A stretch of 64,000 bases of DNA. It comes from Strix aluco (Eukaryota > Chordata > Aves > Strigiformes > Strigidae). The notes beneath the pieces are model-generated. The model was given only the letters and a program-made list of their open reading frames with translations. It had not been told where the DNA came from and searched no databases. Positions 1 through 14,359 of this stretch are shown piece by piece. Location of the stretch: NCBI RefSeq assembly GCF_031877795.1, contig NC_133931.1, positions 130,362,621 to 130,426,620 of the forward strand. Reading direction: 5' to 3'. Position 1 is the first letter of the stretch. Every line of letters starts with the position of its first letter. The translations under genes and the position numbers were made by a program.

Positions 1-1953
1 GGAAATGCTGATTCCTGAAAGCGTTTTCTGCAAGATACAGGAAGTGCTCACTTTCCATTAAGTCCCGTTAGGTTCTTAACTCATATAAAGCCATACTTGT
101 GAAAATTGGAAAAATATTCTTTCTAATGAAAATTGATAAACACTATGCCAAATGCTCTTTCTCTCTTCTCTACAAACACACAAAAAGCTTTATTGCTAGT
201 GATGGGATACACAACTTAATTTTCAAGAATATATTATAAGACCAGAAAGAAAATAAGTCCAATATTTTCATGGACGTCTGTAATTAAGCTTCTAATTTTG
301 TGTTTAGTTTTCCAGACATGAGTTTTTAGGATTCTAACATTGGAAATACATTAAACAAAACACGGTCTGTGTCTTTATCATGAACCACAACACCTCAGTA
401 TTAGAAAATGAGCATTGTATGGTTTCCTGCCCATTTCCTGATTTAATAAAAAATGAAATATTCTGATGAATGTTTGTTCATTTTAGGCAACAGGTAGAAA
501 AGGGGGATTATTCTTACAGTAGCTTGGATAAAATCCAGAATGACAGGTTTCCAGCTCACTGTAACAGCAGTCTGAAAGTCCAGCTGATTTTTATAAACAC
601 TGGTATCTTAATGTTTATTTTCCATAATGACTCATCTGTAGCTCTTTTAAATGATGGAATTATCTCAGTGAACTGGTTGTTTTGGTGCCTTTCCTGACAA
701 GTTAAGCCCAAAGGTAACCCAATATATGAAACTTCAGGCTGAAACACTGCATGTCAACACAGCCAGCTCACCAGGAGATTGTGGGTTCCCTTGTGTTTAG
801 GTGACATTAAATCCAAGCATAGCCCAGGCTATCTGCCAGCAGGTGCAAACCCTCCATTTTGCTCCTCACCTCATTTCTCCTTCCAGCTCTTATCTGTCTT
901 TTCCATTTAGACTGTCACCTCTTTGCTGCAGGGACCCTTCTTCAGCCCCTCTTTGCCTATTGCCAGAGCAAAGGATTCCCAGTCCCAGGACGGGTCTCTA
1001 GGTGCTGCTATAACACCAATAATAATAAACACTGCTACAACTATTTTTCCAGATATTAAATCGGTATCAGGACTCCCTGGTATCTGTGGCTCCTCTGAAA
1101 GTGATTGTGGTTCTGACACTGCAGGGCTGGTGCCTAACCCGTGCCGTATCCCACCAGCGTGACCAGCTCCCCACACCTGTACTGGGGCAAGAGGAGGGTC
1201 TGCCTGCTCCAGGACTTACAATCCGTGTTTCAGGTCATTAATGCTTTGACCAAACAGAAGCATGGCACATATATGCTCCTTTTAGACTAGTGTATCAGGA
1301 ATTTTGCCCAAAATATGGCCTCTCCTCACACCTATTCCCATTTCTCCGAAACTGGCAGGTTCCCTTGAACTTACTATCTGAGGGTAAAAAAAGGTTATTT
1401 TCATCAGCCTGCCGTGAGTTTGTCTCCTCAGCAGTGTCAGCAAGGGCACTGAGTTGTAACCTTGTAGGACCAGAGTGTGGTACACCAACCAGCCATTAAA
1501 TCCTAATGAGATGAGGTAGGCCAAATGTCTCCAGTACTGATTCTGCCTTTGCTTATAATATGCACACCTAGCATGTCTTAGCTCTAGTGCACTCTCAACA
1601 TTATAATTGGAAAATTGTTAATACAGTTCAGCTCTGCTGCAAGGTATCCCCTCCCATGACTTCGTGGTTTAAGCAGCTGAAAATTTTATATACTGTCTCT
1701 ACCATGTATTTATTTTTTAATGCTACACATATTCTGGACTGAAGAAACAAAAGCAACAGATCCAAACACAATGAGAGAGAGATACGGTGTGATCCTAACT
1801 AGAGAGGGAGAAATAGATATTCAGTTGCCAGTTATACATTTCCTTCTCTCTAACTTTTACTGGAGTTGTAACATCTCACCTGACTTTGTAGAAGTACTTT
1901 GAGACCGATGGGGAAAAAATAGCATATGCAGCCATGTATTACAAGTAGTATAG

Positions 1954-1985
1954 TTATTATTATTATTATTATTAATATTATTAAT
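1954..1985. repeat. (TTA)n microsatellite
   Basis: Seven TTA units are followed by a degenerate continuation (TTAATATTATTAATT). Confidence 0.9.
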
Positions 1986-2570
1986 TACAGTAAAAAAAAC
2001 CCAATATTTTGTTTTCTTTTCTCAACATGTGCTGAAGATGTCCTCTGGTAGACTTACCACGATACTGTTAAAATGCAACTTTCTGAGCCCACTCTGCTTT
2101 GATGATTGGCCATCTAGCTTATCCAAATGGCATTGTGCAAAATCACATCAAATGGTGTTTTATACTGCTACTCTAAGGAAACTATTGGAAAAAAAACCCA
2201 CAATACCTCGAAGTAATCGTGGCTGACATATACACATAGTACCAGCCAGTCTGAGTTCCACTCATATAACATGGATGTTCTAGTTCATGTAAGTATAACT
2301 AAATCAGATTATGGAGGCTGTCAGTTCAGAGAGAAAATATAATCACTGCCATGCAAGAAGTGGTCAGTGGAAATCAATAACAACTAGAGGTGCTTATTAC
2401 TTCATGTTGTTTAGAGCTGACTGCTTCTGAAAGTCTGTTGGAGAGACTGTGGAGGCATTCAGATGCTCATGAGAGCAATCAATTTATAGAAATATCTCTG
2501 AGGTCAAAACTCGCTATAAGAATCTTTATTACTGTGGATGGAGCACAAAACATAAGAAGCCAGCATGCTT

Positions 2571-2680
2571 TAAAAAAAACCCAAAACACTAAACAACAAA
2601 GAAAACAAAAACAACAGAAGAATGAACAAACAAACAAGTGAAAAAAAGAAAGAAACCCCAAACACCCAAAAAAACAAGTG
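2571..2680. repeat. A-rich low-complexity block (CAAA/AAAC type)
   Basis: About 110 bases are almost wholly A with interspersed C and G (CAAACAAACAAG and similar). It has no coding value. Confidence 0.85.
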
Positions 2681-4791
2681 ACAGGCAGGGAAGCGTTTTG
2701 CTTTTAGACTACTTTGTCCTGCTATGAAAAACTGGCAGTGATACAGCAGCCAGAAAACTATTTTTACAATCTACTTTTCAGGGCAATTTTAGGCATTAAA
2801 GAGGCATTAAAAACCGAAGTGGAAAACTGAGAAGATGTGAAGAAAAATTTGTTGTTAGATTGCAATTTTGGTATTATCCTTTCCTTTGTATTATTGGGGA
2901 TGCTTAGGAGCAAGAAAATTGACCTACTGGAACAATTTAGTATTCAGTGTATGTTCATATCTTGTTTCTGCAGAGGACTAGCTCCTTTCTGAGGGGAAGC
3001 ACAAGAATCTTCATGTCAATAATTGCCAAATCATCTGCCCACAATTTTTTTCCCAGCTCCTCCACCCTCTCCTACATTTACCTGCTCAGAGATACAGCAT
3101 GAAATTTACAGCATTTCCAAAGTTTTCAAAGTTTAATGCAACCAAAAAAATCCAACATCTTCTAGATTTTCACTTCTAGTTTGAATTATATTTAGTTCTT
3201 GTCTTTGCTAATACCCTGTAAGAGTGAGTGCTAGTGATTTAAAAGGCATTAAACACATTTCCATAAGTGTCTGTCTTGCTTGAATGGTCCCTTGCTCTGG
3301 TGTTGAGAGAGGCAGGAGACAAACAGTCCTTTGCCCTCTCTGAGCTGCTGTCTGACATGGAGGCAACAGGTGATGGGACATCCATAACTTTCTGTGTGCC
3401 GCCCAAGCTCTGGCTGCCTTGAAGCCTCGGTTGCCCATTGGTAGGTGAAGTTCCCTGCTTGACGTCAGCCACGCACTATCACCGAAGCACCAATGGGGTA
3501 CAGAGTGGCAACCTGGTGCCCAGGTGAAGGACAGGGTGGGCCCATACTGCCTCTCCCCACACACCCTTGGATTCAGCAGATCTCTGGCTCTCACCCATGG
3601 AGGGCAACTTTGGCTTGGAGCTGGCAATACCTGTGTGCTCAGTGTAAACCTGGCTTATCAACATTTACATCTCCCGACTCAGAAGCTGCTTTGTTTCTCT
3701 GACCTGTTTAATGAAAACATCTTTTCTGCGTAGAGGTTCATCAGCTCTTGCTGCTTCCTTGACTTTCAATGAGGTTATAATCCTGCAAGGTGAAATCCTC
3801 ATTAGCTGCAAGGAAGTCTTCAAAGAGACTGGTAAAGTACTTTGGAGAGAAGGCAGGAGATAAATACAAATGGTGTTAGTGTAACAAATAGTGGTTTTGG
3901 TTTTAATAACAATTGATTCATTTTTTATTCCCTGTGACTGAAGATGACTCACTGCTGTTTCTCATTTTTAATTAATAGAAGAAGATATAGTCATAATATT
4001 TATTCTCTCAATGTGTAGTTTTGATTATAAGCAGCCAGAGAAGAAAAGGCAACAAATCAGACCTGTTCATCCCCATCCATGAGTCTGAAAAGCATGCTCA
4101 TCTAGACTCCACAAGAGGTCTTTCCTCGCACCTGTCACTCCAAGGTAGACATCAAGTGCTGGGGTTCACTTAGTTCACTGACACTGGAGAAGCTGCCCAA
4201 AAGCTGATAGAAGTCCCTTTCTTCACTGACCCGAAAGGCTTCAATCAGCCCCAAAATTGGCTATTAATTACAATGTTCAGGTAAGGGACAAGCTCAAAAG
4301 AGCTGTACACTGAAGGCAGCAAGTACAGCAACAGTAAAAAACCCCTCTATAACCATTAAGAGAACTTGGGACTGCTGCAAAAAGTTTCCCTCTCTTGCTT
4401 GGTGACCAGCAGGACTGCTGTGCTCACAAAGGTGGTTTATGCATTCACATGTACATTTCTGAAAGCTACAGTAATCAGCTCTATGATCACCTAATATTTT
4501 GGAAGAAGAGACTCATAAAAGGTGTTGTCCTGAGGCATATGCCATGCTCAGAGCTGTGTGCATTTCTGCAACAGCTGGACTGTCTTTGAACTCTTTCTTT
4601 GGCTCTTAAATCCATTCACAAAACAAGTGTACATCATAACTAGCAATTCAGCCTTGGCACAGGCATAAAGGTTAATCAGAACGAACGGAGAAGCCATCCC
4701 TCTGGTGAGCCAGATAACTTCAGCCCCTCACTTGTTCATAGTAGGGGAGCCCATTTATTTGGATTTGCTACTGAATTATTTCCCTGGAATG

Positions 4792-4814
4792 TTATCAATT
4801 AAGTTAATTGATAA
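4792..4814. promoter_or_regulatory. Perfect 23-bp palindrome, HNF1/homeodomain-like
   Basis: TTATCAATTAA is followed by one G and then its exact reverse complement TTAATTGATAA. Each strand contains GTTAAT- or CAATTA-like homeodomain half-sites in a layout resembling an HNF1 dimer site. Function is inferred from the motif only. Confidence 0.4.
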
Positions 4815-7800
4815 TAGAATTTTGTAGTGTTGTGCATCTAAAGCGTCATCGGGAAGCTGAATAGCTCATTCATGGACTTTTAATCCTTGGTTTTCTTTGT
4901 TGATTTGATTTTAAATAAATGTGAATATTTTAGCAGTCTACTAAGAGTCAGTGTAGCAGAGAAAAGGAGCACGGAAGCAGAATCTTTGCTCTGAAAGTTG
5001 TGAAGCACCAAGCAGAGCAAGAGCTGATACCTTAGATCTGCTGAGGTTGCAGTTACTTTGAATTAGTCAAAGGTAGAGAACATGTACTTCTTAGAGGAGA
5101 AGAATGCATAAGTAAAAATCTTGTCCTATTTGGGCCATGTCAATGAAGGTGCTGTCTTTTGTTTCCTGTTTGGGTTATTTTAGCAGATTACATGAGGCTT
5201 TGACATTTTGTCTTTTCTCCATTCAGCATCATGTTTCCTGGTCATTAGGAATCATCAAGCTCAGTTATAATCTCAGTTGCATCTGTGCTTCCCAGTGGTT
5301 TCCAGCTAATTCTTTCACTCCTATTTGTAAATCCCAGTGCTTTTCCTCCATCACTAATTTTTGTGGGTATGAGGGATGCGGCAGCTGCAGCAGCTGGGGC
5401 TCTGCGGCCCCTGCAGCCTTGAAGGTGGTGCTGCAGCAGTGGAGAAGGTTCGCCTTGGTGCCTGCAGTGCTGAGAGCCTCTACAGAGGCACTGAGCGTGA
5501 AACAGGGTTTTTTTGTGTCCCGGTGAGAAAAAGGTTTTTCTCTCAGAGGCAATGAGTGCAAAACCACTCATAACAACACTCATAACAGCAACGCTGTTTC
5601 ATGACGTTGCTTTTCATGGCAAAAACTACTTGCTTATTCACTGTCACACTCAACAGTTGCTACATGATGTACTTTGTATCTTTTATAATTTACCTACTTC
5701 TGCAGCTCAAGTATCGGTCCCTATTGACAATAAAGTGATATAGCTAATAAAGGGTAGTAGCAACACTCCAAACTATGGATATTAATTTCTTATATACTAA
5801 AAAAAGCCTTAATCTTAACAGGGCATGGGAAAAGAGACAGTGAAAGAATGCAGAAGACTATGAAAGTTGAGGTTCCATCTCTTCACCTGAAGGAACAGAT
5901 GGTGCATAGCATATAAAGGAAAGAGGAGCTGGAAAGTGAAAAGAGTGAAAGGAGCCATAAACCCCATTCATGCCTTTTATGGAGAAAACATTACAAAAAC
6001 TGGAGCTTTATTAAGATTTCCCTTGGGCCTATGCTATAGAAAATGTTGGTTTAATGTAACTTATGGATTTTATTGACAAGGTATCTTGAAAGGACCACGG
6101 CTGATAGAGAGCTGTGATGGTGGGCTTGGCTGATTGCCGTGCATAGAGCAGGACTCCATAGCTGGGTCTACAGAGGCAAGCTCCAGTATCAGTATTTACC
6201 TGGTGGTGGGGAAAACTGGGCTCCCCCCCCACCCCCTCTCCTGCGGTGGGATTTTACACAAGAGGAGATGACCGAGGCCTCGTGGCTTTTCCTGTTGTGG
6301 TGTGAACATCCTTTAGGAAAGGAAGTGGTTGGTTTGTCTAGACAAATCTCATGGGGGTAAGACATCTAAGAGGCCCAGGCTTTAACTCATTGAGAGTGTT
6401 AAAAGTTATCCAGTATCAATTTTTAAAGTTTTATTAAAGACTGGAGACTTTTGACTATTTTTGATTCACTTGACATGGCAAACATTTTTGCATGTTTTGC
6501 ACTGGTCCTTTACTAAGTGGCCATTTACTCATTCAGCAAAGTTTTAATAATATTTCTTTGACTATTCCCTTTTTTCATTATTAATACAGGAGAAAGCTTT
6601 AAACACAGGCTCTGTGCATTGAACAGTATTTCCTGTGCTCTGCATCTTTCCACATCATGCACCTGTGAGGAGAGTCCTTCACAGCACTGTGCCACTGTGT
6701 TGTGTTTTTACCGGTGTTAACCAGGAGGCCTGCAGTATCAATGTTTCTATTAACATCTAGATACTAATAATGGTTGAGAAAATGTCTATAACAAAATGAG
6801 GGAATTTCCCTGCCTTTTTGAATTCTAGAAATAACACTGAACACATTAACACAATGCAACAAAAGCTGAGAGAATTCACAAGGTCATTTAAAAAAACAAC
6901 CCTCCAGACATTATTCAGAGAACTAGCATAGATACTTTTCTTATAAAGAGAATCTCCTAATATTCCATGCTCTGCTTTAGTGTTTCAGTGCTTTTTATAA
7001 CAAAGCAAGGCTAGTATCACAATACTTACAAGTTATTAAAACTGAGAATGAAGTGGGCTTCAGGGAGACTTCCTTTGTCATGAAGAGAACATTTTTATCA
7101 GATCCATGACTCCAAAGCAGTGCTGGTTAGCCCTTTTTGTGGGCTTGTACTTCACATCTCTGTATCTACATTTCATGAGCTGGGAGAAAAAAGGCACTTC
7201 TCAGCTGCTACCAGTTTCTCTGACACTGACAGCAAAGCAGTCAGTCCATCTGAGAGCTGTCCCTGTGTCCTGGAGGATAAACCTGGGGTCCCCAGAAGCT
7301 TAGGAGATTCTCAGTGTCAAGAATGCATATGAAATTTGCATTGAACTGTGCATGAAAAGGGCTCACTCTGAAATGCTGCTGATGGAAAATTCCTATTGAA
7401 TCAGTCACAAAAATCTCTCTTTCCTCAAAGAATCTATGTTTTGACATACCTCAGCTGTGGATGAGTCAGGGAATCCTAGGCCAAAAAAGGCTTTCTAATT
7501 CCCTTTGTAGCCATGTGGATCACTGAAACAGATGAGATGATGCCCTGTATGTGCAGATATTGTATCTTCTGTTGAGTAAATCTAAGTACAAGAAGAATAT
7601 TTGGCCCGTCACTTGAGCAATGTCTTGAATAGCAGCAAATGGGCTGCTGAGCTGAAAACAATGTATGGCCAGCAGCCCCTGCCACGCAGTGCACTGGGTT
7701 GCTGCATGAGATTGATGCTCCTGAGGACAGGACCTAAAGTTGTCCAGGAAGAAAGCTCAGGCAGCAAAGTTAAATCTGGCATGTCACTCTTCTCTGGCGT

Positions 7801-10800
7801 TTGAGACGTTTTCTCAAATTTCCTCAGAAAAGCAGAGATTAGGTCCCCATTGGGCAGAAGCAGGGATGGAATGTGGGTTCTCTCTACCAAGGAGCTCTCT
7901 TGCAGCTCCTGCACAAGGGTGCCGGCTCTGGCCCTGGAGCATGGGTGTGCTTTACTCAGCCAACTGATCAGCAGGTCAGCTGAAATCCAGCAAGTCACTC
8001 TCCCATGAAAGCCAAATGCTCTAGAGATTAATTCATCCCTCTCAGGCAGAGCAGAGCGTCAGACCAGAACCACTGTCCATGGCAGCGAATGCTGTCACCC
8101 TGAGGCTGGGGCCTCAGGGGAATGAGGGCACTTCCTTGGGTGAGATACCTTTGCCTGCTGAGCATGGGTTCACCCAGGTGCTCAGTGCAGACTCCTGCAG
8201 ACCATTTGGAGGGCCATGAACATCTCTCCTCTGCCCCAGGACCAGACCCACCGTGCCTAAACTCCAGATACCTATGTCCTGCTGTGCATCTCAGTGTGTC
8301 TTGCCATCATCTCCTCCTTTGTGGATCATCGTGAGTACTTCTCTAATGGCTTTTACTTTCAGAGCTTTTGCTCTTGCTCTCTCTCTCCCTCCTTATGAGG
8401 GTGTTAGTTGGGTGTTTTTTCAGAGCCTGTGGGAGAAGATTGTTTAAAAACTTATTCATCATGGCAGCTGTGTGGCTTGACACAACAGACAGGAATAGGA
8501 GCATTCATAGGTTTTGAAACAAAACATGGTCTACAGGTAGAGCTTAGTCTATTCCTGCAGCAGAAGATCCTTCCCAGCACTAAGAAAGTTATTAGCCTTG
8601 GATTCCTGCTCATAAGCAGACTCTGTAACTACCTCTGGTTTTGTTACACCCATCAATAGCTCATAGACATTCATCTTCAATGTGAAAATGTATTGACTGC
8701 AGTTTGAAAAAATAAATGGATTTATATATCTATCCAGACAGTGATCTCTCCAGAGAGCATCAGGTGACCGCTTAAGCCCACCCTTTCCTGCTTGAATCTA
8801 TGCAGCATTCTGTTATTTCTTTGAGAGATAGGAGGGCAGCTGAGGAAGTAGTCCTGGGGATAAAACTTGAAAATAATCTATTTTGCTGTAAATGTTCAAT
8901 AACAGGATATACGTTTGAAAGCCTGGGAATAAGAGCTCATGCCCTTACACGCCTGTAACTCCATTGGCTCCTGGTGTGCATTGATGTAAGTGGGAAGAGA
9001 ACAAGAATCCAATTATTCTCTATTTGAATGATGCTATATCTAATCACGAGTAGGACATATTGAAGGCACAGAAAGCCTTGGGGATGTGCTGGTCAGTCAC
9101 CTGGTAAAATATAATGACTCACATAAAGCTGTACTTGGAATATTTCTCCCATCTAGTCCATTGCGTGTGCTGAGCATTTACTGCAATACATTAAGGCCTA
9201 ATTTACCTCCCTCCCTTCATAGTCTCTTTCACCTCCCTGAAGTGAATCAGTCTGTTCAGCAAATGTTTTTTGCTATGCCTCCTGAATTGAATTCAAGACA
9301 TCTCCTTTCACATCTCCTGAACAGATACAGCTGAGTAGACTAGCAAGTAAAGTCAATTTACATAGTGAAACTGTTATAAAGCTCTGAAACTTGTTATACA
9401 GTGGATGATCATCCTTGTACCCAGGGGATGGAGAAAGAATTTTCCCTTTTACCTGAAATCTGAACACTGCAAGTAAGTTTGACTGGAAAGATCACCATGG
9501 AAATTCAGCCATAATTTGTAGATCCTGGGATACAAATGACATTGTGCTATTATTTTAGGAATGCTGCACTTCACCGCCTTCCTTTTTAATGATTATATTC
9601 TTCTAACAAATCAGGTGTCAAATATAGTTCCCACAATCCATTAAAGATGAAACACAGCAAAAAAATTATAGCACTTAACAATATCTGGTTCATTGAGTAT
9701 TGCTCTGGGAGCTTACTTCTAAGAATGTAATTGTCTTTTGTCTTCATTCCCTGATGTGTCCTTCCACATTCAGCCAGAGACAACCCAGCACTCAGGTGTT
9801 CAGCTTCTCAGCCACTTTCAAAATTTTCTTCCATATTAACCCCTCATTCCTGCCTTCCTTTTGCAGAGTATGACTTTTGTAATGCTGTTTTTTTTTGTCA
9901 GGGGTCCTGCTGGGAAACAGATCGGGGACTGACATGGGTTAAAATATATAAATGTTTTTATTTTTAAAAAACTAGCTCAAGTGCCTAATTTGGTTCCAGC
10001 ACACATCCCTCCATCAGTGGTACCAGTGCAGATGAAGGGCAGTGTGGTGCAGCAGTGGGAATGAAGCACTAGGGGAAGAAATGGGAGCACCCAAGGAAGA
10101 GAAGGGCCAAGAACTTCTTAACTGGCTTTGCCACCAGGTGCAAAAACTGAAGAGGAAAAATCTGGAGTTTGTGCAAGGATTGACAACAATTAATGTTTGC
10201 TTTCAGGAATGCAAGAACCTGGAGCTGTCTATATAATGAATGAACTGCTAAATTCCAGAGGATGTATAACCCACAGTCAAATATTTCTGACATGGAAGAG
10301 AGACTAGGAAAGATATTTCAGATTAATTTTAAGCAAGTCTTGCTCAGGATGAGGGAATAAGGTGACCTCTTTTTCCCAGGAAGATTTCCAGAGCTTCTAG
10401 TGAGGAATAGTTTCTTTTTGTCCAAGAAAAACAGTATTTTATATAGATTTTCTTAGAATTACTTTATTTTAATGGTGATAATTGTCTATGAGGTCATACT
10501 ACATGCTAATGAAAAGTATAACCTTTCATCCAGCAATGTGGATTTACTGTGTCATTTCATCTTTCTAGGAAATGAGGATGAATCATATGTGACATGAAAC
10601 TGCCGAGCAACTCTTTGTCTGCCTAGGAGTTCCACAGAACTCCTTTGTGTCCTTCCTGAACAACAAATCCTACTGAGATTTTGACAGTTGGCACCCATTT
10701 CCAACAAAAATCTTGTTGTTTTCGCTTTTGAAGTCCAAAATTCAAAACATGGCAAAAATTAACTTGAGGAGTGGTATCTTTGTTCTGTTATTTTCCTGAT

Positions 10801-13800
10801 CTCTGCAAAAAAAATGCAAATCTATGTTTAAGTCCAGAAAAAAATTGCTTTTAAAAATAAATTTAATCTGTTTATGAAGTAGGATTAACTCTCTAATTCT
10901 CCATGAATTCCAAACCGAAATGAATTCATTTTATTTTAGAGAGAGGATGTTCCTTTTAGCTTCCTTTTCCTAAAGAAACCCAACACTACCGCATTGTTTA
11001 GGGCAATGTTGCTGGAGATTGACAGCTGATTTTTACATAGGACAATTAATTTTTTATAAGCCTGTCAGTCATGTTATTACTGGAGCAAGGCAATAGATAT
11101 CAGCCTGCCTTTATCATGCTTGCAGCTTGCTTTCATTATCTCTCTGTTTTCTTTATCCTGGGGATCATCCTCCTTTTAAAGAGGCAATTTGTTCTTTTTA
11201 TCAGATGATAGTCTGGTATATATGTGGCCTACTTAAGAACAAGGTCTAATTAAAGAAGAAAAAGGAATCACGTGGGTTCAAAAATAAGAGGGCTACAGTA
11301 AATACAAGTTAAAAGAGCTAGGAAGGAAAACTGAATTACATGGGAGAAGAAGTTGTCTGACCATTCTAGTGGAGGCACTTTGCCACACTCAATCATACAG
11401 GGCAAAGTGGAAACAGGAATGGACATTTAAGTCAACTCATAGGTCACAACTCAGTCAAATTCATGGTGCCTTGAGCAGATGGATATACACTGTGGTACAC
11501 ACCAGGCTTTTAATGGGGCATATGGCAGAGATTTACAGGGAACCCAACATTTGGCAAGACATGGATCACTTGAATGGGCAAAGGGAAGAAAGCAGAGCCT
11601 GGTAGACCTCAGGCTGGGACCACGCTGTGCGTGTTTCTTCTTCTATGCACATAGTCCAGGGCTGAAAACTCGCAGCCTGATATACGGCCCTGCTAGCAAA
11701 AATCAGTATTAGACACTATCTGGAAACCGCAATAAGACATGAATTGCTGAGTGACCTACAAAAGTCTAAGGGAGACTTTCACATCTCAGTCTTCCTCACC
11801 TCAAACAGGCTTCAGAGAAGGTGGAAAATTTACAGAACTCTGCTCGTTTGGTTAATGGGAAATGGGCTTAGTGGCTTCCTGGTCTACTCCCTTCCTTCCT
11901 CTGCTCTTCCAGCCTGTCTCAGGCTGGTAGTTAAAAGCCCTGTGAAAACACAGAGATTGGGTCAGGCTATGGATATCAGAAAAAAATAAGTAGGGTGGGA
12001 GAAGAGGCTAGCTCAAAGGTAAGAGGACTATTCTGGCAGCTGTAAATGTTGCGCTGAAGACTGTGGGAGTCACCACACAGCCACAGGCATCTCCAATAGC
12101 CCAACCAAAACAATACACTGTAAAACAGGCAAACCAGGACTGCCTGCACTACCTCCTCATGGAGTAAAAGGACCCCACAAAAAGTGTTTGTGTCCCAGGT
12201 TACTGGATAAGTGATTAGTCAAACTTTTCAACTTTGGTGTGAGTATATTTAAGAATTCTGCAGGCTGGGGAAAATTTCCAGTGTAATTGGGCAAAATGCC
12301 AGATTGTTATAAAACCTTAGGTGGATGAGTTTCTTGGTGTTTTTTCTGCTGTTTAAAAGAAGGAAAAAACCTTTCTTTCTTATGTGTGTGATGTTGGGAG
12401 GATAAAACCAGCATTTATTCTATGGTCCACTCCAAGCAGCTTACAAAATGAATAATCAATAAAAAGAATAATGTCTTTTAAAGGTAATGTATAAATAAAT
12501 GTAGCTTTTAGGATTCATTTATCTGGTAAAGCATGCAAGTTACTTCAATCATCAGCTAGACATGAGAAGATCAAAATAAATCCCAAATGCGGATTCTAGA
12601 CTTTGCTGCATATCAAGTAAAGAAGTGTTTTTGACACCTGGTTTCAAGTCTACTGTTTCTGTGGGCTGAATTTATACCTCTGATGTCAACTTTCTCCTAT
12701 CACAGGTTGTCACATAAGTGAGTGAAGGACCTGTGCTGAAGACTGGGTGTCTCGTCTCACAGTCTACTTTGTGTACAGTAATGCATCAGGCTTTTCATTT
12801 TTTGATACGCAGTAATAGTAGTTGTTTTCTGGGTTGGCTTTTCCCACCCCTGACATGACTGAGTCAGTATCCCGGGACCAAAAGCTCAGCTGTAACCTGC
12901 AGGAATGAGGTATTCTGAGTCAATTCTTCAGGCTTTTCAGGGCCAGGCTCCAGGCAAAGTGCTGGGGAGGAAGCAGCAGACAACGTGTTACTGGCACATA
13001 GTTCATAAAATGAAGGAAGTAGCATGTTTTCCCATCTCTCCCATGCTTCAAAAATAGGAATCTTTTGTCCTGACAAATGCATGTATAAATAACCTTGTTA
13101 TCTGTGCTTTGCACAAAATGATGTAGATAGCTAAGGATATAAGATTATTTGCTTATTTTTCCCCAAGGTTCAATGTATGTTATATAGTCAAAGGAAAATA
13201 TACTTTCAGGTGTCAACTAATATAATTGCCAAGAATTTGCATTTATAAAAAAGACTAGAGCAAAAATACTCAGTAGAGGATGTGAAGAGAAAAATCTATG
13301 CATGTCAAAGGCATCGCTGAAGGGGAAAGACAGGGGACTTGGTAAAATGCAAGATGGCCTGTGCAAATATTGACACTGGAAACATCAATGCTTTTGTGAT
13401 GGGAATATCAGACACTGGAAGAGAATAGGCTTACCCATCACAGTATGGTCTGCAAGCTGGTGGGAGAATTCAGCAATCTGTGTGGACCTCTGCCTACAAG
13501 GTACTTCTGAAAATGCCACCGTATAGATGTCCTTTGAGAGACAGGAGCCTGCAGTAAGCACCACTGAGAAGATGACCTTGAAGGAGCCCAGATCTCTTCA
13601 AGGTTCAGTGAGGTGCAGACAGACACCTGATTTTAAAATTCACTATTTTGTTTTTGAAACTTGACAGAGTTTATGATTTTTTTGCTATTGAGCCCAATTT
13701 CTATCCATCTGGAAAGCAATAAGCTCTTCATCTTGTCATCTGGAGATAAACTAGTGTTTATGCAGCTACAGTAGCCAGGAAAGAGAGTTTACTTTAGTGG

Positions 13801-14343
13801 AATGGTTCTTTCTGCTCTGAATCAGGGTATGCTTCATGATATCTTTTACAGTTTAAAGGTAAATATTCAGTATGGGCACTTGGAACATTGTTCCTTTTTT
13901 TTTTTTTTAAGTGGTTCACTTTTCCATGGTTGAAACTTACTTTCCTTCATGCAAATAGTTATCTTTGTGGCATGAAAATTTTGATTTCCCCTCTCCTAAA
14001 AAGGGACTCTTCTGTGGCATATTTATTGCAACACCCTGTTGGTTTCCAGCATTTACACTTCTGTTGTGTCTTTACTTTAAGGGAGATCTTGGGAAAAAAA
14101 AGGATTTGGTGTTAGGTTCTTACTGTGCATCACTGTACTTGGAGTAGGGCAGATTTTTCCCAAATATAACCAGTGCTCACAGGGCTAAAGTACTTAAGAG
14201 TGCTGAGTCAGAGACTGGGCCATTGGAGGCTTTATTTCAGGATATGTGCTGAAATAGTTTGAAGGAGTTTTTTACTAGAGATCTCAGGGCAGAGTGTTTG
14301 TGCTTCTGCTGCTGCTTACATTTATTAGGAAGAAATAGACATT

Positions 14344-14359
14344 GAGAGAGAGAGAGAGA
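14344..14359. repeat. (GA)8 microsatellite
   Basis: Eight perfect GA dinucleotides occur in intergenic DNA. Confidence 0.95.

Noticed and set aside
3208-3627. 139-codon minus-strand frame
   Set aside because: No family motif, no neighbouring exons, and overlapping frames on the other strand of similar length; consistent with chance.
5137-5583. 129-codon plus-strand and 112-codon minus-strand frames
   Set aside because: They overlap each other in a locally GC-rich patch and show no conserved features.
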